64,000 nt of DNA from Deinococcus terrestris (GTDB taxonomy: Bacteria; Deinococcota; Deinococci; Deinococcales; Deinococcaceae). A model generated the notes under the pieces. It was not told the origin of the DNA and did no database searches. It was given only the letters and a program-made list of their open reading frames with translations. The DNA lies in assembly GCF_009377345.1 (NCBI RefSeq), contig NZ_WBSL01000001.1:557001-621000 (forward strand), written 5' to 3'. The position numbers and the translations under genes were made by a program. How positions within the stretch are numbered: position 1 is the first letter of the stretch; each line of letters opens with the position of its first letter. This document shows positions 38,404-53,092 of this stretch, piece after piece.

Positions 38404-38505
38404 GCCCCGGAGGGTAGGGCGTGGTGGGCGGCAGAGGGGAGAGGCAGGTGCCCCAGCGGGGCGGGTGGGAAAAGAGGGAGTGCAGACCCACGAATCGGGG
38501 AGAGA

Positions 38506-38545
38506 GTGGGAATCGGTGGTAAAGCGTGGGGGGGGCTGTTACACT
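38506..38545 (+). promoter_or_regulatory. mraZ promoter with three 10-bp-spaced GTGG repeats (MraZ-binding-like)
   Basis: GTGGG (38506-38510), GTGGT (38516-38520) and GTGGG (38526-38530) repeat at exactly 10-bp intervals. TACACT (38540-38545) is the -10 box, so the last two repeats cover the -35 position. MraZ is known in E. coli and other bacteria to bind repeated TGGGN sites with 5-bp spacing in its own promoter. The layout predicts autoregulation of this dcw cluster. Transcription would start near 38552, leaving a leader of about 100 bases. Confidence 0.75.
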
Positions 38546-38649
38546 CCCGGTAGCAGCCTACAGTCGCGTCTGGTACGCCGCTGCACGGCTGCGCGTCGTG
38601 CGCCCCTGGCCGGAGCCTCCGGTGGGAGGTGCGTGGGAAGAGAGAAACG

Positions 38650-40374
<1,725 letters not shown>

Positions 40375-40384
<10 letters not shown>

Positions 40385-41742
40385 AGATCCAGAAGCGTTC
40401 GCGCTGGATGCAACTGATCGCGCTGGCGCTGTTCATGACCCTGGTGTGGGCCTACGCGCAGCTCGAGTGGGGCGTGCCGCAGGGGGTCAAGCGTTCGGTG
40501 GTGCAGTCGCGCGGCACCATCGTGGCCCGCGACGGCACCGTGCTGGCCCGCAGCGTGGACGGCGAGCGGGTCTACCCCCAGGGCACCCTCGCCGGGCAGG
40601 TGCTGGGCATGATGGGCGCGACCGAGGGCCTGGAAGGCCTGGAAGCCGCCTACAACCGCAGCCTGGAGGCCGGTCAGCCTCTGCGCCTGACCCTCGACCC
40701 CGCCACTCAATCGGCCGCCGAGGCCGCCCTCGCCCGCTACGTCCCCGAGCACGAGGCGCAGTACGGCTCGGTGGTGGCCCTTGAAACACGCACTGGGCGC
40801 ATTCTCGCCGCCGCGAGCTACCCGCCCTTCGATCCCAACAAGTGGCGGGTCTACTCGCCCGAGACCCGGCGCAACCGTCCCTTGCTGGACGTGTATGAGC
40901 CCGGCTCAACCATCAAGGCATTGGTGGTCGCGGCGGCACTGAACGAGGGCCTGACCACCCCCAACACGACCTATGACACGCCCATGCGCCGCTACGTGGG
41001 CGAGCGCTGGGGCAGCACCATCGGGGACAGCGTGGACCACCCGGCGCGGCTGACCACCCGCCAGATCCTGCGCTACAGCAGTAACGTGGGCATGAGCCAC
41101 ATCGTCGAGGAGTTTGAGCCGGAGCGGATGCGCAATTACCTCAGCGCTTACGGCTTCGGGGATTACGCCGAGCTGCCCACGGTCACCAGCAGCACCGGGC
41201 GCCTGCAACCCCTGGACAACTGGAACGATCTGGTGCGGGCCACCAACGCCTTCGGGCAGGGCATGAGCGGCACCACCTTGCAACTCGCCGCTGCCTACAA
41301 CGTGCTCGCCAACGACGGCCGCTACGTGGCCCCCCGCCTCGTGGAGGGCGAGCCCGCCGGAGAGCGCCGCGACGTGCTGCGCCCGGCGACGGCCCGCACC
41401 ATCCGCACCATCCTCAAGGAGGTCGTCAAGGAAGCCATCCCCACCCAGGCGGGCCTCAAGGGCTACGACCTGATGGGCAAGACGGGCACCTCGCAGGTGT
41501 CGCTGGGAGCACAGGGCTACTCCAGCAGCCTCTACGACTCGACCTTCGCCGGGATCGTCTCCTACCCCGCCGACACTCCCCGCGTCACCATCGCTGTGAT
41601 GGCGCACGGGGCCAAGCGTGGGCACCACGGCTCGCAGCTTGCCGCGCCGATCTACCGCGACATCGCCTCCGACATCCTCTCCCGCTGGGGCGCCGCACCT
41701 ACCCCCCCGCCTCCCGAGAAGGATGAAGAGGCCAAACCCTGA
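40375..41742 (+). CDS. ftsI: Septal penicillin-binding protein FtsI (class B PBP)
   Basis: 455 residues. An N-terminal membrane helix (MQLIALALFMTLVWAYAQ) is followed by a shortened non-catalytic module (SRGTIVARDGTVLARSVDGE) and a transpeptidase domain. Active-site motifs are EPGSTIKALV (SxxK), RYSSNVGMS (SxN) and MGKTGTSQVS (KTG). It crosslinks septal peptidoglycan. At 455 residues it is shorter than E. coli FtsI and has no PASTA domains; it ends in a Pro/Glu/Lys tail. The ATG at 40375 overlaps the end of the ftsL-like gene. A hairpin with T-rich tail follows, so the cluster ends here. Confidence 0.94.
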
Positions 41743-41786
41743 GCCTTTTCTGAGCTTTTGCAGCGCCCTTTCCGCCCAAGCGCCCG

Positions 41787-41809
41787 CCCACCGTAAGGTG
41801 GGTTCCTTT
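41787..41809 (+). terminator. Terminator of the mraZ-ftsI operon
   Basis: CCCACC-GTAA-GGTGGG (41787-41802) forms a tight tetraloop hairpin followed by TTCCTTT. It lies 45 bases after the ftsI stop. Confidence 0.75.
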
Positions 41810-42155
41810 GCGCACTCAACGGAGTGAAAGGGGTTCCACGTTTGCCCCGTTCCTCCCTCCCTTCACCAGCAAGAATTCCCAGTGAAGGAGCAAAAACCCT
41901 GCAGCCTTCATGAGAAAATAGATGAGAGCATTAGAAGTTGACTCATCCTTGAAATACCGTTCCAGACAATCTATCTCGGGGAATTTCCGCTCCTTCAGAC
42001 GCAGCAACCCTCTCTTAAATGAGAGAGAATCCTGTCAGCTCACAGAAGATTCCCATTCCTGGTCTTTAGGCTCAGCCCTGAAGAAAGCCCTTTCGCGGCT
42101 TGCCCTCTTCCAGAAATCATCCGGCCGCGCTGTACGTGCGGCCGCAGGAGAATGC
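41810..42155. other. AT-rich leader region before the 3D-domain gene
   Basis: About 340 bases, much poorer in GC than the surroundings, especially 41880-42060. Visible elements are a TTGACT (41938-41943) that could be a -35 but lacks a -10 at the right distance, a small hairpin CTCTC-TTAAAT-GAGAG near 42010-42025, and GGCCGC (42123-42128) paired with GCGGCC (42138-42143) just before the AGGAG ribosome site. No convincing gene is present; open frames on either strand have no similarity. A long structured 5' leader is the best reading. The c-di-AMP (ydaO) riboswitch consensus was not found. Confidence 0.55.
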
Positions 42156-42746
42156 ATGCTGAAATCTGTTCGTTCGCTGCCGACGGCCCTGCTGGCCGCC
42201 CTCGCCACCGCCGCCGCGACCCCGGTGTTGCCTGCTCCAGCCCTGGCCGCGCAAGCTGTGCGCGAAGCCCTCGCGCCGGACGTTGCTCCGGCGGCCGTCG
42301 CGGCGCCGGTTGCCCGTCCCCAGCCCAGCCCGGTTCAGCCGACCGCTGCCCAGGCCGCCCAGACCCGTGCTCAGGCCATCGAGCGGGCGCAGACGGTGCT
42401 GGCGCAGGCGGCTCCCAAGGGCCGCAGCGTGGTCGCGCGGGCCACTGCCTACAACAGCCTCGCCGCGCAGACCGACTCCACACCGTTCATCACGGCGACG
42501 GGGACCCGCACCCGCCCCGGCGTGGTGGCGCTCAGCCGCGACCTGCTGCGCGTCTTTCCCTACGGCAGCCGGGTCACCATCGAGGATCTCAGCGGCAAAT
42601 ACAACCACCTGCTGAGGGGCCGGGTCTTCTACGTCGAGGACACCATGGCCGCCCGCAAGACCAACAGCATCGACATCTGGATGGCGACCCGCAGCCAGGC
42701 CATCCAGTTCGGGGCGCGGCAGGTCCGCATCACCGCTGTTCGCTGA
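42156..42746 (+). CDS. Secreted 3D-domain protein (double-psi beta-barrel, cell-wall type)
   Basis: 196 residues. A signal peptide (LKSVRSLPTALLAALATAAA) is followed by an Ala/Pro/Gln-rich linker (about 30-90) and a C-terminal 3D domain: VVARATAYNSLAAQTDSTPF, TATGTRTRPGVVALSRDLL, FPYGSRVTIEDL and VEDTMAARKTNSIDIWM. The three Asp residues naming the domain are in QTDS, VEDT and SIDIW. 3D domains occur in resuscitation factors and MltA-type lytic transglycosylases. The Asn/Asp arrangement suggests a catalytic wall enzyme but the substrate is inferred. AGGAG (42146-42150) precedes the ATG. Confidence 0.87.
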   Translation: MLKSVRSLPTALLAALATAAATPVLPAPALAAQAVREALAPDVAPAAVAAPVARPQPSPVQPTAAQAAQTRAQAIERAQTVLAQAAPKGRSVVARATAYNSLAAQTDSTPFITATGTRTRPGVVALSRDLLRVFPYGSRVTIEDLSGKYNHLLRGRVFYVEDTMAARKTNSIDIWMATRSQAIQFGARQVRITAVR

Positions 42747-42843
42747 CCCCACCGGCTTCCCAGGGCGCGGCCGTCTTTCCAGAGACGCCGCGCCCTTCCG
42801 CTGTGCGGGAGCCACAGGAGCGGAGCTGCTATCGTCCCCAGAC

Positions 42844-42891
42844 GTGAACCGGCCTGTCGCCCGCCCCTCCCTTGCGCCCCCCCCCGCATGA
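42844..42891 (+). CDS. Candidate leaderless 15-codon ORF coupled to the permease gene
   Basis: GTG at 42844 follows TATCGT (42830-42835) by eight bases and reads MNRPVARPSLAPPPA to TGA at 42889-42891. The stop overlaps the ATG of the permease gene (ATGA). A run of nine C (42877-42885) lies inside. Either this is a coupling mini-ORF, or the true permease start is this GTG and the frame depends on the length of the C run, since one additional C would fuse the two frames. Confidence 0.45.
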   Translation: MNRPVARPSLAPPPA

Positions 42892-44057
42892 GCCGCGCCC
42901 CGAACCTGGCTTGGACGATCGCGCGGGCACACCTCACGCGGCGGCGCACCCAGAACGTCCTGACGGTCCTGGGTATCGCGGTGGGCGTGATGGTCCTGAT
43001 CGCGGCCCTGAGCCTGACCAATGGGTTTACCCGTGCCCTGGTAGACGCGACCCTGCGGGCCAGCCCCCACCTCAGCCTGAACGCCTACGCGTCTTCGGGC
43101 CGCGACGCGGCGCTGGAAGCCGAGTTGCGCTCGGACCCCCGCGTGGCCGCCTGGGTGCCTTTCGTGGGCGACAAGGGGCTGCTGACCCGCCCCGCCGGGG
43201 AGGGCCGTGCGGCGGGAGTGGATTTCACCACCCTCTTCGGTGTGACCTCGGCGGCGGCCGAGGTGCTGGGGCTGCGGCCCGAGGAGGCGAGGCTGCTGCG
43301 CGGCCTGGGGCAAGGCGAGATCCTGCTGGGCGAGGCCCTGGCCCGCAGTGTGGGCGCCTTTCCGGGGGACGAGGTCCGGCTCCTGAACAGCACCCAGCGC
43401 CGGGCGTCGTTGCGGGTGGTGGGCGTGTTCAGCACCGGCAACTTTCTGATCGACTCGGGCTACGCCTTCACCAGCCTGGGGACCCTCCAGACCCTCCAGG
43501 GTACCGACAACATCACCGGCTACCAGCTCCGGCTGCGTGACCCCGCCCTCGCCCGCGAGGTGGGGCAGGACCTGACCCGGCTGCGGCCCTACGCCCCGTT
43601 GCCCTGGCAGGACCTCTACGGCACGCTGCTCGACCAACTTGCCCTGCAAAAGCGGGTGATCGCCTTCGTGGTCTTTCTCATCGTGATCGTGGCGGCCTTC
43701 GGCATTGCCAACGTGCTGACCCTGGCCGTCTTCGAAAAGACCCAGGAGATCGCCATCCTGCGGGCCATCGGGGCCACGCGGGGGCTGATCACGCGGGTTT
43801 TCCTGATTGAGGGAGCGGTGCTGGGGCTGGGCGGCCTCTTGCTGGGCAACCTGCTGGGGCTGGGCATCAGCCTGTATTTCACCGTGCGGCCCTTTCAGTT
43901 GCCGGGCGACCTCTATTTCATCACCGCGCTGCCGGTAGAGGTGCGCTGGACCGACCTGCTGTGGGTCAATGGGGTGGGCCTGGGCACCACCCTGCTCGCG
44001 GCCCTGATTCCGGCGCGGCGGGCGGCGGGCGTGGAGCCGGCCCGCATCATCCGCTGA
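42888..44057 (+). CDS. ABC transporter permease, LolC/MacB/FtsX type
   Basis: 389 residues. The N-terminal helix (TVLGIAVGVMVLIAALSL) is followed by a large periplasmic MacB-like domain (about 45-250) and three C-terminal helices (AFVVFLIVIVAAFGIANVLT, IEGAVLGLGGLLLGNLLGLG, LLWVNGVGLGTTLLAALIPA). The cytoplasmic loop EKTQEIAILRAIGATRGLIT is the coupling segment for the ATPase, which is not encoded nearby. Such permeases extrude lipoproteins, antibiotics or control hydrolases. No ribosome site precedes ATG 42888; translation probably depends on the upstream mini-ORF or on a GTG start at 42844 if the C run differs. Confidence 0.88.
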   Translation: MSRAPNLAWTIARAHLTRRRTQNVLTVLGIAVGVMVLIAALSLTNGFTRALVDATLRASPHLSLNAYASSGRDAALEAELRSDPRVAAWVPFVGDKGLLTRPAGEGRAAGVDFTTLFGVTSAAAEVLGLRPEEARLLRGLGQGEILLGEALARSVGAFPGDEVRLLNSTQRRASLRVVGVFSTGNFLIDSGYAFTSLGTLQTLQGTDNITGYQLRLRDPALAREVGQDLTRLRPYAPLPWQDLYGTLLDQLALQKRVIAFVVFLIVIVAAFGIANVLTLAVFEKTQEIAILRAIGATRGLITRVFLIEGAVLGLGGLLLGNLLGLGISLYFTVRPFQLPGDLYFITALPVEVRWTDLLWVNGVGLGTTLLAALIPARRAAGVEPARIIR

Positions 44058-44121
44058 GGGAAGAAGGCCAGCCGCAGCCTGATCCATTCTGAAAAGGTAG
44101 TTCCAGCTGCTCGGGCGCAAG

Positions 44122-44150
44122 CTGACCGTAGGCTGAAGCACCATTAAGTT
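44122..44150 (+). promoter_or_regulatory. Promoter of the DUF4384/PEGA gene
   Basis: CTGACC (44122-44127) and TAAGTT (44145-44150) are spaced by 17 bases, a conventional -35/-10 pair. The transcript would have a leader of about 60 bases with GGAGG before the ATG at 44216. Confidence 0.55.
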
Positions 44151-44215
44151 TCGGGACGTGCCCGCTCATGGCCCGTCATGGAGGCCCCCGTAGCCTGCGT
44201 CTCGGAGGTACACCC

Positions 44216-45238
<1,023 letters not shown>

Positions 45239-45259
45239 GGCGCGAGGGACCAGCCCAGA

Positions 45260-45285
45260 CCCCCACCCGCTGCGGTGGGGGTTTT
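45260..45285 (+). terminator. Intrinsic terminator after the DUF4384/PEGA gene
   Basis: CCCCCACC (45260-45267) pairs with GGTGGGGG (45274-45281) and is followed by TTTT. It lies between the convergent DUF4384/PEGA and Nudix genes. Confidence 0.88.
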
Positions 45286-45295
45286 GGTGTGCCGC

Positions 45296-45876
<581 letters not shown>

Positions 45877-45880
<4 letters not shown>

Positions 45881-46506
45881 CCCTCCTCCGGGTCGGGCAG
45901 GGCCAGCAGCCGGGCCTGGGTGTGCTCGCGCAGCGCGACCTCCGCGTCCACGCCCAGCGAGCGTGCCCAGGCGACTGTGGCGGCCAGCACCTCGGCCACC
46001 CCCCCGGCGGAGTCGGGCGCCCGGTCCAGGGCCGCCTGCACGCCCGCCCGGTCCCCCTTCGCGTCTCCAGCCAGTTTCTGCGCCCCCGTCTCGCGGGCCA
46101 GTGCCCCCAGCGCGGCGGGAACCTGATCGGCAGGGCGGCGGGGACGCCCCCCGCGCTCGGCAGCCTTGATCGCCTGCCAGTTGGCGATGACCTCATCCGC
46201 GTCTTCGACCTGCACGTCCCCGAAGACGTGCGGATGCCGCCGCACCAGCTTGTCCACGATGCCGCGCTCTACGTCCGCGTAGTCGAAGGTTCCTGCTTCC
46301 TGGGCGATCACCGAATGAAAGGCGACTTGCAGCAGCACGTCCCCCAGCTCGGCGGCGAGGGCCTGTGGACCCTCCGAGACGGCGTCCACGGCCTCGGCGG
46401 CCTCCTCCAGCAGGTACGGCCGCAGGGACGCGTGGGTCTGCTCGCGGTCCCAGGGACAGCCGTCCGGGGCACGCAACCGGCGCAGGGTGGTCAGCAGCTC
46501 TTGCAT
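45877..46506 (-). CDS. mazG: Nucleoside triphosphate pyrophosphohydrolase MazG
   Basis: 209 residues. The MazG signature near the N-terminus, [20 protein letters not shown] followed by [13 protein letters not shown] and [16 protein letters not shown], supplies the E-E-E-D metal site. MazG removes damaged or excess NTPs and can lower ppGpp-related stress signals. The start at 46506 is preferred over the ATG at 46515, because TAGCAT (46514-46519) is a -10 box seven bases upstream and overlaps that other ATG. It is cotranscribed with the Nudix gene, making a two-gene nucleotide-cleaning unit. Confidence 0.94.
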
Positions 46507-46644
46507 GGGGGCCATGCTAGGGCGAATCGCCCGCCGGGTTCTGTCGCCTGCGTTGGACCGTTCGGCGTTCTCCGGGGAACGTGACGGCGGCCCCCTCACT
46601 CCCGGTTCACCGTCGGTCAGGTGCGGCGTGCTGCACTGGGCGGG

Positions 46645-47109
46645 ATGAAGAAAGTGTGCCTGCTCCTGGCCCTCATCCCGCTGGCCCTGTTTTGCGCCCC
46701 GGCGGGTGCTCAGGCCGCGACCTCCTGGAACGCCCGGACCCTCTCGACCGCCCGCTACGCGATTCTGGCCCCCCAGATTCAGGGCAACCCGAATCTGCTG
46801 AGCGCGGAGCAGCGGGCCGGAATCCTGGCCGCGATGGGCCGCGACTCGGCCGGGGCGATCAAGCGCCGCTATCCGGGGGCGACCATCGTCGCGGACCCGA
46901 ATACGCCCGGTGTGATCAAGGTCAGCCCGGTCCTCGTGGCGCCCGGTGCGCTGGTGCCGTGGGCCAAGCTGACCGCCCGGCTGGACTTCGACCTCCCGGC
47001 GGGGCGGCGGGTGACCGTGCAGGACCAGTTCGGGCTGCTGACCCTCTGGCAGCACCAGCACGACGCGGCCAATTTCCTGTACGACCAGCTCGTGCAGCGC
47101 CTGCCCTGA
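46645..47109 (+). CDS. Small secreted protein, function unknown
   Basis: 154 residues with a signal peptide (KKVCLLLALIPLALFCAPAG, cleavage probably after AQA). The mature 125 residues contain no recognised motif; STARYAILAPQIQGNPNLL and VTVQDQFGLLTLWQHQHDAA are its most distinctive parts. A TGCACT sequence (46632-46637) lies seven bases before the ATG, an imperfect version of the common -10. It is divergent from mazG. A 14-bp perfect hairpin follows the gene. Confidence 0.72.
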   Translation: MKKVCLLLALIPLALFCAPAGAQAATSWNARTLSTARYAILAPQIQGNPNLLSAEQRAGILAAMGRDSAGAIKRRYPGATIVADPNTPGVIKVSPVLVAPGALVPWAKLTARLDFDLPAGRRVTVQDQFGLLTLWQHQHDAANFLYDQLVQRLP

Positions 47110-47173
47110 CCCTGGCGGGTGCTGGAGAGGTCAGGCACGGCGTCCCCTGCCTGACCTCGGCGAACGGATGAAC

Positions 47174-47213
47174 GCAGGCGGCCTCCCCGTTCCTACGCCG
47201 GGAGGCCGCCTGC
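47174..47213. terminator. 14-bp perfect hairpin between convergent genes
   Basis: GCAGGCGGCCTCCC (47174-47187) pairs perfectly with GGGAGGCCGCCTGC (47200-47213). It lies between the convergent stops at 47109 and 47225 and should stop or stabilise transcripts from both sides. Confidence 0.8.
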
Positions 47214-47224
47214 TGTAGAGGGCG

Positions 47225-48577
<1,353 letters not shown>

Positions 48578-48692
48578 GCCTCTTCTTGTACCCGGTGCAA
48601 GTTGTCCAGACTGGGGCCTTCCACCCCAGGCCCCGTTCACCCGGCCTTGAGACTCGGCCCCCCGGCGGCGGCGGGCGCGACAGCATGCGGGC

Positions 48693-49205
48693 GTGACCGC
48701 CCCCCTCCGGCCCACCCGCCCGCTCCCCACCCGGCCCACAGGCTATGTGGAACTGGCCCGCTACAGTAGCCTGGGCCGCTTCTGGACGTACCTGGCGAGC
48801 GCCGCGCGGGTGGGGCGCGAGGTAACCGGGGTGCGCGGCGACCTCCCCGAAACTTGCCGCCGCCGCATCAGCGGGTACGCCCTGCCGGGAGCCGCCCTGC
48901 TGCTCGACGTGCCCCGCGTGACCGAAGCGCTTGATGAGGGTTTTGTCGCCCACCCCGCTCTAATCGCCCTGCTCGCCGGCGACCCCGACCCCCTCCGCGC
49001 CGAGTTGAATGCCCACTACGAGCTGCGGCTGGATGCGGTGCTCGCTTTCACCGCCGCCCGTGACCTGATCGCCCGGCCGGAGTTCCGCTTCGTGCCGCTG
49101 GTGCCCGGACTCTCCGAGTTGCCCGCCGACCTGCCCCTCCGCGCCCGCCGTATGGGCCGTGACGAGGTGCACGTGCTGGTGCAGCGGGCGTGTGGGCTGG
49201 CGTAG
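48693..49205 (+). CDS. Hypothetical protein
   Basis: 170 residues of normal Deinococcus-style codon use, Arg/Leu/Ala/Pro rich, with no signal peptide, membrane helix or recognised motif. Segments [20 protein letters not shown] and [14 protein letters not shown] are its ends. The start is a GTG at 48693 with CAGCAT (48681-48686) six bases upstream, a weak version of the local -10. It is divergent from the acyl-CoA dehydrogenase gene and convergent, with 10 bases between stops, with the aminotransferase gene. Function unknown. Confidence 0.65.
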   Translation: MTAPLRPTRPLPTRPTGYVELARYSSLGRFWTYLASAARVGREVTGVRGDLPETCRRRISGYALPGAALLLDVPRVTEALDEGFVAHPALIALLAGDPDPLRAELNAHYELRLDAVLAFTAARDLIARPEFRFVPLVPGLSELPADLPLRARRMGRDEVHVLVQRACGLA

Positions 49206-49215
49206 GGGGTTCCGC

Positions 49216-50691
<1,476 letters not shown>

Positions 50692-50701
50692 GCGGGGCAG
50701 T

Positions 50702-51520
50702 CTAGCGCCGCTGCCCCAGGCTTCCGAGGCGGGCGGTGAGGTCCCGCGCCAGCCCCGGACTCGCCCCCCGCACTCCCGGCACCTGCTCGGCGAGTTCCTG
50801 CGTCCATTCCCACGCCTCGGCGTACAGCGTTGCCAGCTCGTCCAGCCGCCCGGTCAGGTGGGCATAGCGGTCCAGCGTGGCTGCGCTCAACTCCCACTCC
50901 GCCCGGCGCGAGGCCGTGAGCCAATGGTCTGTGTTCCCCTCGGCCAGCCGTGCCAACCGCAGCAGCCCGCCACGCACCCACCCCAGCAACTCCAGCGCCC
51001 GCACCCGCTCGCCGCGCTTTAGCACGTTCACACCGAAGACCAGCCAGTTCAGCAGGCGGTCATGGAGGAGTTGTGCCTCCGCTCGCGGTTGCAGCCTCTC
51101 CTTCGCCACCAGCGCCGTGAGGTGGGCAGCGAGGCGCCCATCCCGGTCCTTGAGCAGCATGACGGCGGGGTTAATGTTCTCGTTGGGCCAACCTTCCACC
51201 TGCGAGAGCGCGGTGTCCGGCTCGGCGTGCAGCTCCACCCGGATCAGGCCGTCCATCACGGCATTCGGCGTCCCGAAGTCGTTGAGCACGAAATGCCGCA
51301 CCGGGGCCACCCCCTCCAGCCAGGCCCGCACGTCGAAGCTGGGTAGATCGGCGGGTGAGAGAAATACGTAGTACTCCAGGTCGCTGAAGGCGTCAGCGGT
51401 GCCCTGGGTGAAGCTGCCGTAGGCGAGGGCGTGCCCGATGCGCCCGTCCGCCCGGATCGCGGCGCGGATGGCCCGGTCCAGCTCGCGCTGCGTGGGGGTC
51501 ACCGGACGGTGGGGAGGCAT
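50702..51520 (-). CDS. Nucleotidyltransferase domain protein (MNT/antibiotic-transferase-like)
   Basis: 272 residues. The polymerase-beta-type motif [20 protein letters not shown] (about residues 35-54) gives the G-S and D-x-E metal site; the rest is helical, with an Arg/Leu-rich C-terminal half. Similar folds are found in lincosamide and aminoglycoside nucleotidyltransferases and in MNT antitoxins. No HEPN partner is adjacent, so a toxin-antitoxin role is not supported. The ATG at 51520 follows TACACT (51527-51532) by six bases; a longer frame of 19 more residues is rejected on that basis. Confidence 0.8.
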   Translation of the reverse strand: MPPHRPVTPTQRELDRAIRAAIRADGRIGHALAYGSFTQGTADAFSDLEYYVFLSPADLPSFDVRAWLEGVAPVRHFVLNDFGTPNAVMDGLIRVELHAEPDTALSQVEGWPNENINPAVMLLKDRDGRLAAHLTALVAKERLQPRAEAQLLHDRLLNWLVFGVNVLKRGERVRALELLGWVRGGLLRLARLAEGNTDHWLTASRRAEWELSAATLDRYAHLTGRLDELATLYAEAWEWTQELAEQVPGVRGASPGLARDLTARLGSLGQRR

Positions 51521-51540
51521 GGCGCGAGTGTAGCCGCCCC

Positions 51541-52161
51541 TCAATCCACATCCACCCCCAGCCCCGGCTCCTGCCACAGCACCACCATCCGCCGCACCTG
51601 CTGGGGCAGGTTGCGCCCGAGGCTGAGGGGTGGCAGGTCGTCCGGCGAGAACCAGCCGCTCTCCAGCGTCTCAGTGTTGTCGGGGTGCGCGGCCACGTCC
51701 TCCAGCAACTCGCAGGCGATGAAGACCTTGTAGACGGCCCACAGGTCGGGCGGGTGAGGATGCTTTTGCTTGTCGAGCAGCGCAAGGAGCCGCACCGCCT
51801 GCACCTCACGTCCCGTCTCCTCCCGAACTTCGCGCACGGCGACCTCGCGGGGGCTGTCACCGGGGTCAGCCCAGCCGCCGGGCAGGCTCCACAGCCCGTC
51901 GGCCCGCTCACGCGTGAGCAGCACCTCGCCTGCCCCGTTCAGCACGACGGCCCGCACGTCCACCTTGGGCGTGAGGTAGCCGCGCTCGACGCTCAGCAGA
52001 CCGTGAACCTCCCCCGGCGTCTGCCCGGTGCCTTCGGCCAGCAATCCAGCAGTGAGGGCGAGCAGGCGCTCGAAGCGCTCTCGGTCGTAGGGGTCGCGGG
52101 TGTAGGTCAGCCCGGCCTGGGCGATGGACTGGAGTTCGCGGAGCTGGGCGAGGGAAGGCAT
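51541..52161 (-). CDS. Nudix hydrolase with N-terminal helical domain
   Basis: 206 residues. The first 65 ([20 protein letters not shown]) resemble the Nudix-associated N-terminal domain of ADP-ribose or nucleotide-sugar pyrophosphatases. The Nudix box reads [25 protein letters not shown]; the first conserved Glu is Asp here, which occurs in some active members. The preceding strand ([20 protein letters not shown]) is typical. The substrate is unknown. The ATG at 52161 has TACGCT (52167-52172) only five bases upstream, sharing a melting region with the FAH gene promoter. Confidence 0.88.
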   Translation of the reverse strand: MPSLAQLRELQSIAQAGLTYTRDPYDRERFERLLALTAGLLAEGTGQTPGEVHGLLSVERGYLTPKVDVRAVVLNGAGEVLLTRERADGLWSLPGGWADPGDSPREVAVREVREETGREVQAVRLLALLDKQKHPHPPDLWAVYKVFIACELLEDVAAHPDNTETLESGWFSPDDLPPLSLGRNLPQQVRRMVVLWQEPGLGVDVD

Positions 52162-52184
52162 GGCCGAGCGTATATCCTCGCCCC
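52162..52184. promoter_or_regulatory. 23-bp divergent promoter with abutting -10 boxes
   Basis: The complete gap between the Nudix start (52161, minus) and the FAH start (52185, plus) is 23 bases. TACGCT on the minus strand (52172-52167) touches TATCCT on the plus strand (52173-52178). They share the central TATA. Both -35 regions must lie inside the opposite coding sequence. Such symmetric -10 regions are known to fire in both directions. Confidence 0.8.
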
Positions 52185-52937
52185 ATGCGTCTGGTCCGAA
52201 TCGAATATGGGGGCGCCCCGCAGTGGGGTCAGGTTGCAGGAGACACGGTCCATCTCACACGCGGCATGGGCGGCGAGCGGACGGGGGAGACCGCGCCGCT
52301 GTCCGGTACCCGCCTGCTTGCCCCCGCCGAGCCGAGCAAGATCGTCTGCGTGGGCCGCAACTACGTCAACCACATCAAGGAACTCGGTAACGACACGGGC
52401 GAGCTGCCGAAGGAGCCCGGCATCTTCCTCAAGGGGCCGAACGCCCTGGCCGCCGAGGGCGAGACGGTGGCCTATCCGGAGTGGACCGAGAACTTCCACT
52501 TCGAGGGCGAACTCGCGCTGGTGATCGGGCAGCAGGCCCGCGACCTGACCCCGGAGAACGCGCTGGAACACGTCGCGGGCTACACCTGCGGCCTGGATCT
52601 CACTGCCCGCGACCGCCAGAAGACCGACCTGCAATGGTTCCGCGCCAAGGCCGCCGACCGATTCTGCCCACTGGGACCGTGGCTGGAAACCGCGTTGGAC
52701 CCGTCCGACGTGCGCGTCGTGACCCGCGTGAACGGCGAGACGCGGCAGGACGGGCGCACGAGCCACATGATCTTCGACGTGCCCACCATCCTGACCTACC
52801 TCACCCGCTACGTGACTCTGGAACCCGGCGACGTGGTGCTCACCGGCACCCCCGAGGGCGTCGGGCCCCTCTCGCGGGGGGACGCGGTGGAGGTCGAGGT
52901 GGAGGGCGTCGGGGTGCTGACCACGCGGATCGGCTGA
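52185..52937 (+). CDS. Fumarylacetoacetate hydrolase family protein
   Basis: 250 residues. [19 protein letters not shown] opens the FAH fold. The metal ligands are the Glu-x-Glu of [13 protein letters not shown] and the Asp in [31 protein letters not shown] is the C-terminal signature. Enzymes of this group hydrolyse or decarboxylate acylpyruvates, such as oxaloacetate decarboxylation by FAHD1. The short N-terminal region (about 45 residues) is normal for the bacterial members. The ATG at 52185 follows TATCCT (52173-52178) by six bases, so the message is leaderless. Confidence 0.92.
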   Translation: MRLVRIEYGGAPQWGQVAGDTVHLTRGMGGERTGETAPLSGTRLLAPAEPSKIVCVGRNYVNHIKELGNDTGELPKEPGIFLKGPNALAAEGETVAYPEWTENFHFEGELALVIGQQARDLTPENALEHVAGYTCGLDLTARDRQKTDLQWFRAKAADRFCPLGPWLETALDPSDVRVVTRVNGETRQDGRTSHMIFDVPTILTYLTRYVTLEPGDVVLTGTPEGVGPLSRGDAVEVEVEGVGVLTTRIG

Positions 52938-53092
52938 GGCGTGGGGCACAGCATGCTGACTCCCCTCAAGGAGGGCTGCCCGCGAGGCTGCTGGAGAGGC
53001 CCGCACGCAGCGTGACCGCTCCCCCCACCCGCCCCCCAGCATCGGAGGGCCAGCCACGATTTCCCCTCCCGCCCCCGCGCTAGCCTGAGCCC

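Noticed and set aside
41816..42007. 63-codon minus-strand open frame in the AT-rich leader
   Set aside because: No ribosome site at a suitable distance and no recognisable similarity; low GC alone explains the open frame.
41880..42155. c-di-AMP (ydaO-type) riboswitch before the 3D-domain gene
   Set aside because: Gene type suggested it, but the conserved GGGGAACC-type core and paired elements are absent.
50702..51520. MNT-HEPN toxin-antitoxin system
   Set aside because: Only the nucleotidyltransferase is present, it is longer than MNT antitoxins, and neighbours are metabolic genes.
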